DNA of 64,000 nt from Methanomethylovorans sp041447285 (GTDB lineage: Archaea; Halobacteriota; Methanosarcinia; Methanosarcinales; Methanosarcinaceae): the NCBI RefSeq assembly GCF_041447285.1, contig NZ_JBGMEB010000002.1, positions 186,001 through 250,000 of the forward strand, written 5' to 3'. The notes under the pieces are model-generated. The model did not search any database, was not told the DNA's origin, and saw nothing but the letters and a program-made list of their open reading frames with translations. Below, in pieces: positions 8,615-16,965 of the stretch (position 1 is its first letter; each line of letters starts with the position of its first letter). A program made the translations under genes and the position numbers.

Positions 8615-9111
8615 ATGAAAACGTCATCATCAGTGTTGTTATAGTGATAGTCGGGATCAGCTATTTGCCTAAGTTTTACAATATGGGTGTATAGGCTTTC
8701 CACGTCCTTTATATCCTTTTGTACAAGGGATAGGATACGCCTTCGCAGTTGGCATTGTATTTTGATGCCATAATGGTCCAGATGCTCAGTTATCTTTTTT
8801 TCAAGAATCATACCTCTTCGGTCCCAGTCTGTTAATATGACTACCTCTTTTCCAGTGGCAGCGACATTTTCACAGATATCTGTTAATGGATGGTGGGTAA
8901 CAAGTTCTATTTTCCCTTCGATCCCAAGCTTTCTTAGTGAGATCTGGTCTCTTTTTCCCTCTACTAAAATAATATTTCCTTCTCTGGAAAAACAGAGAAG
9001 CTCCTCAAGTAATTCATCAATTAGCTCAAGCCGTCTCCTATATACAAACATAGGTGCTTTGAGCGTTTTTTCGGATCCGGGTATTCTATAACTTTTCGCG
9101 TTCTTAGACAT
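8611..9111 (-). CDS. Toprim-domain protein, UPF0292 family
   Basis: A 166-aa small stand-alone Toprim protein, an archaeal family of unknown substrate thought to act on nucleic acid. Toprim motifs are ILVEGKRDQISLRKLG (catalytic glutamate) and VVILTDWDRRG (the DxD metal site), followed by a basic C-terminal helix CQLRRRILSLVQKDI. ATG at 9111 gives the family-like start MSKNAKSYR; the frame is open to 9132. It ends in TAG with a TAA two codons later, so the stop is effectively doubled. Confidence 0.88.
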   Translation of the reverse strand: MSKNAKSYRIPGSEKTLKAPMFVYRRRLELIDELLEELLCFSREGNIILVEGKRDQISLRKLGIEGKIELVTHHPLTDICENVAATGKEVVILTDWDRRGMILEKKITEHLDHYGIKIQCQLRRRILSLVQKDIKDVESLYTHIVKLRQIADPDYHYNNTDDDVFI

Positions 9112-9156
9112 GTGATCTATATCAATAACCATTAATCCCCAGATTGATAAGCATTT

Positions 9157-9282
9157 TCATGCTTCTGTGGTCTGGCATACATCAGTTTCCCGATAATTTG
9201 TGATTTGTATAGATCTGTGGAATTGTTCGAACTGCTCGTAATACCGTGCCCTTTCAAGCAAACCATCAAATAGCGTATTCAT
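9157..9282 (-). CDS. Small 41-aa protein, unknown
   Basis: A 41-codon reading frame with a strong ribosome binding site: GAGGTG ends six bases before ATG at 9282. A TATA-like TTAATATATG lies about 40 bases upstream, at 9312-9321 on the minus strand. The peptide begins MNTLFDGLLERARYYEQFEQF and ends in DVCQTTEA; it is aromatic and charged, with no membrane segment or known motif. The open frame extends to 9366 but without a ribosome site. I do not recognise a family. Its place between UPF0235 and UPF0292 suggests one leftward unit. Confidence 0.5.
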   Translation of the reverse strand: MNTLFDGLLERARYYEQFEQFHRSIQITNYRETDVCQTTEA

Positions 9283-9366
9283 GCTCTTCACCTCAAATAT
9301 ACGTAGGTCAAGAGCATATATTAACGGGTTCCAAGCTGGGTGAAAGTAATTGGTTCGTTTGTTCAA

Positions 9367-9681
9367 TCACTTTATCCTTTTCTCGAGAACAGACACTGCA
9401 ACATCTATCTCTACTGCTTTCAGAAGTACGGACTTCTGGCTGTTTTTAGTTCCACTGATTATATTCACAGAAGAATTGGGTATCTCAAATAATATTGCCA
9501 GATGTTCTATCAACTGTTCATTAGCCTTTCCTTTTTGTGCAGCCTGAGAAAGCTTAATTTCGATGCGTTTTCTCCAAGGGTTATACCCACTTGGAATACA
9601 TGTATGTTTAGAACCAGGAGTAACTTCAAGATCAATTACTGTCCCATCACTAACCTCTCTCAATGCATCCTTGAAAGGCAT
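9367..9681 (-). CDS. UPF0235 (DUF167, YggU-like) protein
   Basis: A 104-aa DUF167 protein, a widespread fold of unknown role. Family blocks are VIDLEVTPGSKHTCIPSGYNPWRKRIEIKL broken around residue 30, QKGKANEQLIEHLAILFEIPNSSVNI, and ISGTKNSQKSV. The TATA-like CGATATATACAATCC sits about 30 bases upstream on the minus strand, consistent with a short leader. It is followed immediately by the 41-aa gene region. Confidence 0.88.
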   Translation of the reverse strand: MPFKDALREVSDGTVIDLEVTPGSKHTCIPSGYNPWRKRIEIKLSQAAQKGKANEQLIEHLAILFEIPNSSVNIISGTKNSQKSVLLKAVEIDVAVSVLEKRIK

Positions 9682-10107
9682 AGATATAGTAATCTCCGGA
9701 TTGTATATATCGATAACGAAAAAATGTGTCTATAGCAGCGATAATGCTGTGGCCTGACGCACTAACTCCGGGAGCTCATCCTCTGGAATGTCCGCAGTCC
9801 TTCCCAGTTTCCCTCGTGACAGGCTCATTTTGCATTATCTTATGTAGCGCATTATGGTTGACTGTACACTCACTGAAAGGCTCTGCCATATTCTTGTGCA
9901 AGGACCTAAAAATGCGCAATCCATGCTTTAGACTATAACTATATCAACATTGCGCACAAATATCTAATAAATCTATAAGGTCGTACGAAAAGCCTGTTAC
10001 AGCATGAGAAATCTTATTAATGATCATAGACATTTAACGACTTAATTTCACAGTTTCTTCTGTGGATTTACTACTAATACTAACAAGGACACAGCAAAGA
10101 GTTTCAA
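9682..10107. other. 426-bp intergenic stretch with a decayed or very short ORF
   Basis: Left part (9730-9828, minus strand) holds a 32-codon ATG frame starting MSLSRGKLGRTADIPEDEL and ending TAG. Directly upstream, another minus frame from ATG 9889 (MAEPFSECTVNHNALHKIM) runs into it out of register, so together they look like one frameshifted short gene. There is no ribosome site and no family is recognised. The right part (9900-10107) is AT-rich and should carry the amidohydrolase promoter; I see no other gene or RNA. Confidence 0.35.
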
Positions 10108-11211
10108 ATGTCCAGCGAACAGATAATTTCCGGGAAGATTATCCTGGGACCGGAACCGGAAGTAATCGAAGGATATATCTGCCTAAGAGATGGAGTCATT
10201 ACTGAAATCGGAGAAGAGAACACGAAAAGTGAGAATATTATTTCTCCTTGTTTGGTGAACTCTCATACTCATATCGGAGATTCAGTTCTCAAAGATCCTA
10301 TACTTGGGAAGACAGTGGGAAATCGTATAGAACGTGATCTGGATTCTCTAGTAAGGCCGCCTGATGGCCTTAAGCACCGTATACTACAGGCTACTCCGCA
10401 GTCAAAACTGGTCGAATCAATGAAAAGGACCATTTTTGATATGATCAATACCGGAACATCTGCTTTTGCAGATTTCAGAGAGGGTAGTGTTGCAGGAACA
10501 CTTGCATTAAAGGATGCTCTTGAAGATAAAAATATAATCGGTAGAATTCTTGGGCGGATCAGTTTAACAGAAGGAGATAATATTAATGTTGAGTATGAAG
10601 CTGAACGCCTGCTGAAAGAATCCTATGGGCTTGGCATAAGTGGCGCTCTGGACATAAAAAAGAATGTATTAGAAACTCTAAGGCAAGCTGCAGCATCATG
10701 GAGAAAGCCATTTTTCATCCATGCAGGGGAGAAAAACAGAAATGATATAGGTCCGGCTCTCTCTTTGGATCCTCATGTTCTGATACATATGACACATGCA
10801 GAGTCAAGTGATCTGAAGCAGGTTGCAGATGAGCAAAAATCGGTGGTAGTGTGTCCACGATCTAATTTCATAACAGGGGTGGGGATGTCTCCAGTCGAAA
10901 AAATGCTTGATCTTGGGATTACTGTAGGTGTGGGGACTGATAATGTGATGCTGAATTCTCCTAATATGTTTGCTGAAATGGAGGTTTTGGTAAAGATATT
11001 TGGCATTGATGACAGACAAGTATTTATGATGTGTACGCTTAACGGTGCATCAATATTGGACATCAATGAAATCGGGTACATTGCAAAAGGCTTCAGTCCA
11101 AAGATAATGGTACTAAACGGAAGTTCTGATAACCTCATAGGTATAACAGATCCTATCAGAGGTATTGTGCGCCGGGCAAGGCCTGATGATATCCTTACAG
11201 TTATCAATTAA
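10108..11211 (+). CDS. Amidohydrolase-family deaminase-like protein
   Basis: A 367-aa metal-dependent hydrolase of the cytosine deaminase/chlorohydrolase superfamily (COG0402 type). The metal ligands are visible: NSHTHIGDS near residue 53, FFIHAGEK near 208, HMTHAES near 231, and the late aspartate in GVGTDNVMLNSPNMF. N- and C-terminal strands form the usual small beta sandwich. The substrate is not evident; the protein is shorter than S-adenosylhomocysteine or aminofutalosine deaminases, so specificity should stay open. A UspA gene follows 20 bp downstream and is probably co-transcribed. Confidence 0.85.
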   Translation: MSSEQIISGKIILGPEPEVIEGYICLRDGVITEIGEENTKSENIISPCLVNSHTHIGDSVLKDPILGKTVGNRIERDLDSLVRPPDGLKHRILQATPQSKLVESMKRTIFDMINTGTSAFADFREGSVAGTLALKDALEDKNIIGRILGRISLTEGDNINVEYEAERLLKESYGLGISGALDIKKNVLETLRQAAASWRKPFFIHAGEKNRNDIGPALSLDPHVLIHMTHAESSDLKQVADEQKSVVVCPRSNFITGVGMSPVEKMLDLGITVGVGTDNVMLNSPNMFAEMEVLVKIFGIDDRQVFMMCTLNGASILDINEIGYIAKGFSPKIMVLNGSSDNLIGITDPIRGIVRRARPDDILTVIN

Positions 11212-11231
11212 TATGTTGTGGAGATAAGAAA

Positions 11232-11687
11232 ATGACAGCCGAGTTTAAGAAAATATTCATTGCGACAGATGGCTCCGAGCAAAACAGACGAGCCATCGAG
11301 TATGGGATCGAACTGGCTAAAATAGCCGGGGGGAAAATATTTGTCGGCTACGTAGTGGACACAGCTGCTTTTGCTTCCATCCCTATGGATGCAGGATGGG
11401 AAATGATGTATGAGCTTATGGAGACTGAAGCAAACGAAGCTGTACAAAAGGTTGATGTACTTGCAAAGCAAGCAGGTGTGGAGACAGAGACCGTTGTACT
11501 TGAAGGTCATCCAAGTCACGAGATCATCGAATTTTCACAAAAGAATGGAATCGATGTCATAGTAATGGGCACTCTGGGCAAGAGTGGTCTTGATAGGTTC
11601 CTTCTGGGAAGCGTTGCAGAGAAAGTTACCCGCAACTCTACAGTACCAGTTCTTGTAGTAAAGGGTGTTTCCTCCAAGAAGGAGTGA
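11232..11687 (+). CDS. Universal stress protein (UspA family)
   Basis: A 151-aa single-domain universal stress protein. It starts KKIFIATDGSEQNRRAIEYGIELA and ends with the ATP-binding pattern GTLGKSGLDRFLLGSVAEKV then VPVLVVK, the G-x2-G-x9-G(S/T) signature of ATP-binding members. It lies between the amidohydrolase and the CBS protein, all rightward with 18-20 bp gaps; Usp and CBS proteins commonly pair as adenine-nucleotide sensors. Confidence 0.93.
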   Translation: MTAEFKKIFIATDGSEQNRRAIEYGIELAKIAGGKIFVGYVVDTAAFASIPMDAGWEMMYELMETEANEAVQKVDVLAKQAGVETETVVLEGHPSHEIIEFSQKNGIDVIVMGTLGKSGLDRFLLGSVAEKVTRNSTVPVLVVKGVSSKKE

Positions 11688-11705
11688 TGGTGGAAGAGGA
11701 TTTAC

Positions 11706-12557
11706 ATGCCTAAAAACATCAAAGTTTCAGATATAATGATTAGAGATGTTGCTTGTGCAACACTTCCTGGTTCAAGGGATGAAGTCCTTGAGATCCTGAA
11801 GGCAAAAAGAGTTTCAGGTGTACCAGTATTAAAAGATGGAAAGCTTGTTGGTATTGTGAGCAGGTCAAATCTTTTGCAGAACCCGGAAGAAGAGCAGCTT
11901 GCATTACTTATGACAAGGGATCCTGTCAGTATTACACAGGATAAGGATATTACAGATGCTGCCAGGTTGATCATTGAGCACAACATTCGAAGGCTTCCTG
12001 TAGTTGAAGATGGAAAACTGATGGGTTTACTTACTGTAGCTGATATTGTTGGCGCTCTTGCAGATCTGAGTCTTACTGATCACGTAGGCCAGTACAGCAG
12101 CAATAAATCAGTAGCTGTATGGAGTGAGACGCCTCTTAATGTGGTAGCAAGAATAATGGAACTTGCTAATGTAAAGGCAGTTCCGGTTTTGAATTCTGAT
12201 CTGGAACTAATTGGTATTATAGCAGACAGGGATGTTATAAGCGCCAGTATTATAGAAGACTCGGTAGAGATGTCAAACATGTCCAATGGTGCTGATGATG
12301 ATCACTGGACCTGGGAATCCATGCGCGATACTATGAGTATTTATTATAGTGTTTCCAGGATAAGAGTGCCGGATGTGCTTGCCAAAGATATTATGATCAC
12401 CGGCCTTGTGAAAGCATCATATATTTCTGGTGTAAGTGAGTGCGCCCTTAAGATGAAACGCAACAGGATAGATCAGCTCCCTATAGTCAATGCGAACCAG
12501 AAGTTCCTTGGACTATTAAGAGATCGTGACCTCTTGAAATCAATTGTAAATCTTTAA
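11706..12557 (+). CDS. Four-CBS-domain protein
   Basis: A 283-aa protein made almost only of CBS modules, which bind adenine nucleotides. Domain starts are at about residues 7 (SDIMIRDVACATL), 62 (ALLMTRDPVSI), 127 (QYSSNKSVAVWSETPL) and 222 (AKDIMITGLVKA). Each ends with a GI/LL-x-(D/S)-R-D-like edge, for example LIGIIADRDVIS and FLGLLRDRDLLK. There is no catalytic domain, so it is probably a sensor or partner subunit. It follows the UspA gene by 18 bp, suggesting an energy-status unit. Confidence 0.9.
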   Translation: MPKNIKVSDIMIRDVACATLPGSRDEVLEILKAKRVSGVPVLKDGKLVGIVSRSNLLQNPEEEQLALLMTRDPVSITQDKDITDAARLIIEHNIRRLPVVEDGKLMGLLTVADIVGALADLSLTDHVGQYSSNKSVAVWSETPLNVVARIMELANVKAVPVLNSDLELIGIIADRDVISASIIEDSVEMSNMSNGADDDHWTWESMRDTMSIYYSVSRIRVPDVLAKDIMITGLVKASYISGVSECALKMKRNRIDQLPIVNANQKFLGLLRDRDLLKSIVNL

Positions 12558-12611
12558 TTTTACCCTGCCGGGTGCTTTTGCATCCGGTAATTATATCAAT
12601 GGTGGTTTAAA

Positions 12612-13298
12612 ATGAATCGCCCATTTACTTTTATAAATTCGGCCATGTCTGCTGATGGTAAAATATCCACATGGCAGAGAAAACAGGTACGGATTTCGGG
12701 AGCTATTGACTTTGACCGGGTGGATGAGTTGCGGGCTACATCCGATGCTGTAATGGTTGGAATAGGCACGGTGCTTGCTGATGATCCCAGTCTTACAGTA
12801 AAATCTGCTCAAAGGAAAGCAGAACGTAAGGCAAAAGGTCTCTGTGAGAATCCTGCACGTATTATAATAGACAGTCAGGCAAGGACCCCAATTGATGCTG
12901 ATATTTTTAAAAAAGGAGAAGGTCAGAGAATAGTGGTAGTAAGTTCTTCTGCTCCATCTGATAATGTAGAGGTATTGAGGGAAAAAGCCAGGATCATTAT
13001 CAACGGAGATACAAAGGTTGATCTACCGTATGCAATGGAGCAGTTGCACAATCTTGGTATCAAACGTTTAATGGTAGAGGGTGGTGCAACACTTAATTGG
13101 GCTATGCTTTCAAATGGACTTGTTGATGAAGTATACACTTTTGTGGGTAATGTTATAATCGGGGGACAAATGGCTCCCACTCTGGTGGATGGAGAAGGAT
13201 TTACGGACACCAGCACTTTGCCTCTTGAAATGATATCAGCCGAGAATATAGAGGCTGGACTTCTCTTAAAGTGGAAAGTTCTTAATCTTCGAAAATGA
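12612..13298 (+). CDS. arfC: Diaminohydroxy-ribosylaminopyrimidinone phosphate reductase (archaeal RIB7)
   Basis: Second step of archaeal riboflavin and F420 precursor synthesis: reduces the ribosyl group of the GTP-derived pyrimidine to ribityl with NADPH. The 228-aa protein has the RibD C-terminal reductase fold: INSAMSADGKIST, ATSDAVMVGIGTVLADDPSLTV, a nucleotide loop near RIIIDSQARTPIDA, and LMVEGGATLNWAML. There is no fused deaminase domain, as expected in archaea. It is preceded by an AT-rich gap after the CBS gene and could have its own promoter. Confidence 0.92.
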   Translation: MNRPFTFINSAMSADGKISTWQRKQVRISGAIDFDRVDELRATSDAVMVGIGTVLADDPSLTVKSAQRKAERKAKGLCENPARIIIDSQARTPIDADIFKKGEGQRIVVVSSSAPSDNVEVLREKARIIINGDTKVDLPYAMEQLHNLGIKRLMVEGGATLNWAMLSNGLVDEVYTFVGNVIIGGQMAPTLVDGEGFTDTSTLPLEMISAENIEAGLLLKWKVLNLRK

Positions 13299-13388
13299 AT
13301 CTATATGGTTTTGTGCTGTGATGCACTAACTTCACAAAACCTATATCTTTTGAAGATATTATACTACTTGATAGTTTCAGGTGAATTT

Positions 13389-13871
13389 ATGAAGAAATGT
13401 CTTTTCTTTTATATTGCACTTTTACTCATAGCCGCTTCTGGTTGCCTTGATACAACTTCCTCTTCTGGAGACAGTACTGTGGTTAGTGCTATAGTAAATG
13501 TTCAGAACCAGCAGCAAATAGATGAGGCACTCGCTTCGGGTCCCGTGCTTGTAGATATGGGTTTTGCTTCATGCCCGGCATGCAAAATAATGAAACCTAC
13601 CATTGAGGAAATCGCACAGGAATATTCTGGAAAGGCTACAGTTATGTATTTAGATACACGGGAAACTCCTGAAGTTGCCATGTTTTTTGATGTATATTCT
13701 GTGCCTGACATGTTCGTCATAGCAGACAGAGATTCAGAAGGCTATCTTTATATGACATCTGACGGCAATATTACCAGAGATAGGAATATTGCAAGGTTCA
13801 TCGGTGTAACTGAGAAAGACATTCTCACCCAAACACTGGACTTGGCTATTGCTTCAAGGCAGAATAAGTGA
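13389..13871 (+). CDS. Thioredoxin-like lipoprotein
   Basis: A 160-aa exported thiol-disulfide protein. ATG at 13389 follows AGGTGA and gives a signal sequence (KKCLFFYIALLLIAASGC) whose last cysteine is a lipobox, so the protein is probably anchored outside the membrane. The thioredoxin fold has the redox pair in FASCPACKIMKP and the cis-proline loop YSVPDMFV. The frame is open to 13305 without a better start. Its stop overlaps the GTG of the CcdA-like gene, so the two should work together in moving electrons across the membrane. Confidence 0.88.
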   Translation: MKKCLFFYIALLLIAASGCLDTTSSSGDSTVVSAIVNVQNQQQIDEALASGPVLVDMGFASCPACKIMKPTIEEIAQEYSGKATVMYLDTRETPEVAMFFDVYSVPDMFVIADRDSEGYLYMTSDGNITRDRNIARFIGVTEKDILTQTLDLAIASRQNK

Positions 13872-14548
13872 TTGAGACTGACATATCTAAGAATATGGTG
13901 ACTACTGATATTAGTCCTCTGGCGGTATTAATTGCAGGCATAATTAGTGTACTTTCTCCATGTACTCTTCCCTTGCTGCCTGCTATCCTGGCTTTTTCCA
14001 CAAAAGAAGAAAAATATGGCCCTTTTGCAGTGATAGCAGGTTTGGTGATCTCTTTCACATCTATGGGTGCGATTACATCTGCCTTTGGAGCTTTGTTAAT
14101 ACGCTATATTCCTTATTTGCATCTCATAGCTTCTGTTATCATTGTCCTTTTTGGGATCATCATGCTTTTTGACCTTCAGGTCTTCAATTGGTTATCCTTC
14201 TTAACAAGTAAGGTCCATAATTCTAATAAGCAAGGACTACTGGGTGGTGTCTTGCTAGGTCTTTCTTTGGGCATCATCTGGATACCATGTGTAGGACCTT
14301 TATTAGGAAGTGTATTGGTGCTGGTGGCCATGCAGGGCAATCTGGCCTACGGCGCATCATTACTGTTTATGTATTCTATTGGTTTTGCATTGCCTATGCT
14401 CATTATCGCATATTCTGCAAATGTATCTGCTATGAGATTAAGGAACATTGCTCGCTATGACTTTATAGTCAAAAAGATAGCTGGCGTTTTACTGATACTT
14501 GCAGGATTATGGATGGCCTACACAAGCCAAATAACCTTACTTATTTAG
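13868..14548 (+). CDS. CcdA/DsbD-type membrane thiol transporter
   Basis: A 226-aa membrane protein of the CcdA family, which carries reducing equivalents across the membrane to extracytoplasmic thioredoxins. Six hydrophobic segments are visible; the conserved cysteines are in VLSPCTLPLLPAI (helix 1) and IIWIPCVGPLLG (helix 4). GTG at 13868 overlaps the thioredoxin stop (GTGA), indicating translational coupling; ATG at 13895 is an alternative start. The gene ends in TAG with TAA five codons later. Confidence 0.9.
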   Translation: MIETDISKNMVTTDISPLAVLIAGIISVLSPCTLPLLPAILAFSTKEEKYGPFAVIAGLVISFTSMGAITSAFGALLIRYIPYLHLIASVIIVLFGIIMLFDLQVFNWLSFLTSKVHNSNKQGLLGGVLLGLSLGIIWIPCVGPLLGSVLVLVAMQGNLAYGASLLFMYSIGFALPMLIIAYSANVSAMRLRNIARYDFIVKKIAGVLLILAGLWMAYTSQITLLI

Positions 14549-14585
14549 ATTTTAAAAGCAGAATAAGTTAAGACGATGCGAGAAT

Positions 14586-15311
14586 TTATTCCTCGCATTC
14601 ATCTTTTGAATTGGCAATTGCCACAAGTTCGTTAACACAAGCAACGGCAATGGGAGTTCCACCCCTTGTACCGATACATGTGATGGAAGGTATGTCTGTA
14701 TCTCTTACGACTTCCTTGGACTCTGCAGCATTCACGAATCCTACAGGTGTTGCTATGACCAAAGCTGGTCTTATGCCATGCTCTACCATACGACACACTG
14801 CAAGTGCTGCAGAAGGTGCATTGCCTATGGCAACGATGGAACCTTCCAGCCTATCCCTGCATGCAAGAAAACCTGCTGCAGTTCTGGTGATACCGAATTT
14901 CTTAGCTATGGCGGCATCCTTGTCCTCATCCATCACACAGATGACTTCTGACTTGTGTCCCATCTTCGTGATACCATATTTTACCATGTTGATATCCACA
15001 AATATCGGTGCACCTTTCTTCAGAGCTTCCACACCTGCCTTTATAGGATCTTTGTTGAAATGCATGAGATATGCCATTGAAAGGTCGCCCACTGCAACCA
15101 TGCAGCGCTGGCGTATCCTATCCTCTATGGTTCTGTCTCCCACTATCTGTTTAGCTAGGTTGCGGCTTGTCATGTAGATAGCCTTTGCCTCATCAGTCTG
15201 AGCGCCGAGGTCAGTGCAGATGTCTATAAGTGTGGGATCTATTTTTGTAGTGAACTCCACAAGCTCTTCAAGAGCAGGTGAACCGGACTGCTTTTTGCTT
15301 TTAGTAGTCAT
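14586..15311 (-). CDS. cbiC: Precorrin-8X / cobalt-precorrin-8 methylmutase
   Basis: Moves a methyl group from C11 to C12 in corrin ring synthesis, giving (cobalt-)hydrogenobyrinate/cobyrinate. The 241-aa protein has the CobH/CbiC blocks RQRCMVAVGDLSMAYLMHF, PIFVDINMVKYGI, AIGNAPSAAL and the active-site region LVIATPVGFVNAAESKE. ATG at 15311 is chosen over the frame start at 15380 because the latter would overlap cbiH by 80 bp; from 15311 the overlap is 11 bp. It is the last gene of the leftward cbi operon. Confidence 0.93.
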   Translation of the reverse strand: MTTKSKKQSGSPALEELVEFTTKIDPTLIDICTDLGAQTDEAKAIYMTSRNLAKQIVGDRTIEDRIRQRCMVAVGDLSMAYLMHFNKDPIKAGVEALKKGAPIFVDINMVKYGITKMGHKSEVICVMDEDKDAAIAKKFGITRTAAGFLACRDRLEGSIVAIGNAPSAALAVCRMVEHGIRPALVIATPVGFVNAAESKEVVRDTDIPSITCIGTRGGTPIAVACVNELVAIANSKDECEE

Positions 15312-16107
15312 ACTTTCTCTGATACCCCCTTGGAGTGATGATCTTTTCCCCGTTATTGCTTTTCCAGATCCTGGATTCATTATTGGCTATCAGGATAGTG
15401 GTGCTCATATCCACCCAGTCGTTATAGTTCATAACCTCGTCCAGAGTTGTGACAACATAATCCTGGTCAGTGGTTCTTAATGCATTCTTTACAAGACCGA
15501 CTGGTACTGAGCCATTCTTGTATTTTTTAATTATATCTATAGCCTGTGAGAAATTTGATTTTCGCTGTCTGCTTTTTGGATTGTAGAGCGAGATTACAAA
15601 ATCAGCAGAAGCAGCTGCGTTCAGCCTTTTTTCGATTACTTCCCAGGGTGTGAGGAGGTCACTTAAACTGATAACTGCAAAATCATTTACTATGGGTGCA
15701 CCCAGTACGCTTGCTGCAGCAGTGATGGCTGTAACTCCTGGGAGTACTTCAATATCGACATCCAGACCTTCATGTTCGGCTACTTCCAACACAAGTCCGG
15801 CCATGCCATAAATATTGGCATCTCCACCGCTTATCATGGATACAACTTTGTCCTTGGCCAGTTGTACTGCTTTTACAGCCCTGTCCACTTCCTTGCCCAT
15901 GGCGCTGCGAATGATCTCCTGTTTATCGATCAGCTCTGCTATCTGGTCAAGATAAGTGCCATTGCCTACAATGTAGTCAGAGTTCAGCAATACATCTCTG
16001 GCAGCAATGGTCATCTGAGGTACTGAACCAGGTCCAATTCCTATTATGTACAGCCTCCCTTTTCCAGCAGAGGTCTTATTCTGCGATTGCGATTGTGATC
16101 CTTCCAT
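15301..16107 (-). CDS. cbiH: Cobalt-precorrin-3 C17-methyltransferase
   Basis: SAM-dependent ring-contracting methyltransferase (CbiH/CobJ), 268 aa. It has the tetrapyrrole methylase signatures LYIIGIGPGSVPQMT, VSMISGGDANIYGMAG and LPGVTAITAAASVLGAPIVND cut around residue 135, then SLYNPKSRQR. An N-terminal 15-residue extension rich in Gln, Ser and Lys precedes the domain; it overlaps the cbiG C-terminal gene by 32 bp, so a slightly later start is possible although no better ATG is seen. Stop TAA overlaps the cbiC start. Confidence 0.93.
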   Translation of the reverse strand: MEGSQSQSQNKTSAGKGRLYIIGIGPGSVPQMTIAARDVLLNSDYIVGNGTYLDQIAELIDKQEIIRSAMGKEVDRAVKAVQLAKDKVVSMISGGDANIYGMAGLVLEVAEHEGLDVDIEVLPGVTAITAAASVLGAPIVNDFAVISLSDLLTPWEVIEKRLNAAASADFVISLYNPKSRQRKSNFSQAIDIIKKYKNGSVPVGLVKNALRTTDQDYVVTTLDEVMNYNDWVDMSTTILIANNESRIWKSNNGEKIITPRGYQRKYDY

Positions 16108-16429
16108 ATACCTTCTTCCTTAAGATTAATTCCTTTTTTTTAGAAAGCGCCAAGGCAGATGGTTCTGCCACCCCTGTTAAACCGAAACGATTTGCCTGGG
16201 ACCCAGATGGCGCATCATAATGATTAATTTCGTCATCGGAAAGGAATTTTATCTCCTTCCCAAGTAAAGTAACAGCTTCAAGCAGGCCAGCCTCATTTTC
16301 CTTTATCTTTGAGGAGGCAAGCATGTCAATATCTCCAATATTTTTCCCCACTTCTATAAGTGCAGACTCAATGGCGGATATGACCTCTTCTTTGTTGACA
16401 CCTTTCCTGGCTCCGATACCTATGATCAT
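16076..16429 (-). CDS. cbiG: CbiG C-terminal domain (CobE-like) as a separate protein
   Basis: A 117-aa protein equal to the C-terminal third of CbiG, also called CobE, in the step that opens the lactone of cobalt-precorrin-5A with loss of acetaldehyde. It has IIGIGARKGVNKEEV, ASSKIKENEAGLLEAV, FLSDDEINHY, and the C-terminal VAEPSALAL. In many organisms this domain is fused to CbiG_N. Here its ATG overlaps the stop of the N-terminal gene (ATGA at 16426-16429), so the two polypeptides are translationally coupled and presumably assemble. Confidence 0.88.
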   Translation of the reverse strand: MIIGIGARKGVNKEEVISAIESALIEVGKNIGDIDMLASSKIKENEAGLLEAVTLLGKEIKFLSDDEINHYDAPSGSQANRFGLTGVAEPSALALSKKKELILRKKVYGRITIAIAE

Positions 16430-16965
16430 CTGTTTCCCGCCTTTTCCTTTTTCAGCACAGATACATCATCACCAACTATCACGATCCTGGGACCCTTTAT
16501 CTCAAGCACTTCCACATCCTGTTCCAGTAGGGAACAGTTGACCTGCCGAGTGGAATCCTTGTTAACGATATCACATCCCAGAACTTTAGCAATACCTTCC
16601 ACAGAGTTACGGTTATGAACTTCTGTGGCTGTGGTGATGACTGGTATAGCACCTATTTCGGAAATCCTGCGGACCAGCTCGTTGGCGCCATGATGCCCTC
16701 CAAGAAGGGAAATAGCGAAGTTGAGGTTCGAGTCAACTACAACTACAGCCGGATCTTTCCATTTATCCTGGATAAGTGGTGCTATATCCCTAACCACGAT
16801 ACCAGTTGCAAAGACCGCCACTATTGCATCATATTCTTCAAACGCCTTTCTGAAGATCTCTTTTCCATATAGAAGAACATCAGCATCTAGGTGCTTAGCT
16901 ATACGCTCGGCGATCTCCAGATTTCTTTCAAACGTTATGACAGCGGTTCTTGTGCTACTCCGTAT
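16426..16965 (-). CDS. cbiG: CbiG N-terminal domain, start codon apparently ATA
   Basis: N-terminal and middle domains of cobalt-precorrin-5A hydrolase. The homologous part begins TAVITFERNLEIAERIAKHL, continues VFATGIVVRDIAPLIQDKW, then LLGGHHGANELVRRI and VITTATEVHNRNSV. An open frame with ATG/GTG/TTG begins only at GTG 16821, which would delete the first ~45 residues including the first strand. Reading upstream to the preceding stop there is no ATG, GTG or TTG, yet a perfect GGGAGGT at 16973-16979 lies seven bases before an ATA at 16963-16965. I therefore annotate from that ATA (179 codons). It overlaps the end of cbiF by 31 bp. Confidence 0.72.
   Translation of the reverse strand: MRSSTRTAVITFERNLEIAERIAKHLDADVLLYGKEIFRKAFEEYDAIVAVFATGIVVRDIAPLIQDKWKDPAVVVVDSNLNFAISLLGGHHGANELVRRISEIGAIPVITTATEVHNRNSVEGIAKVLGCDIVNKDSTRQVNCSLLEQDVEVLEIKGPRIVIVGDDVSVLKKEKAGNR

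Noticed and set aside
9682..10107. RNase P or SRP RNA in the GC-richer 9740-9900 segment
   Set aside because: Some GGAA/TTCC stems are present but none of the conserved core sequences of either RNA.
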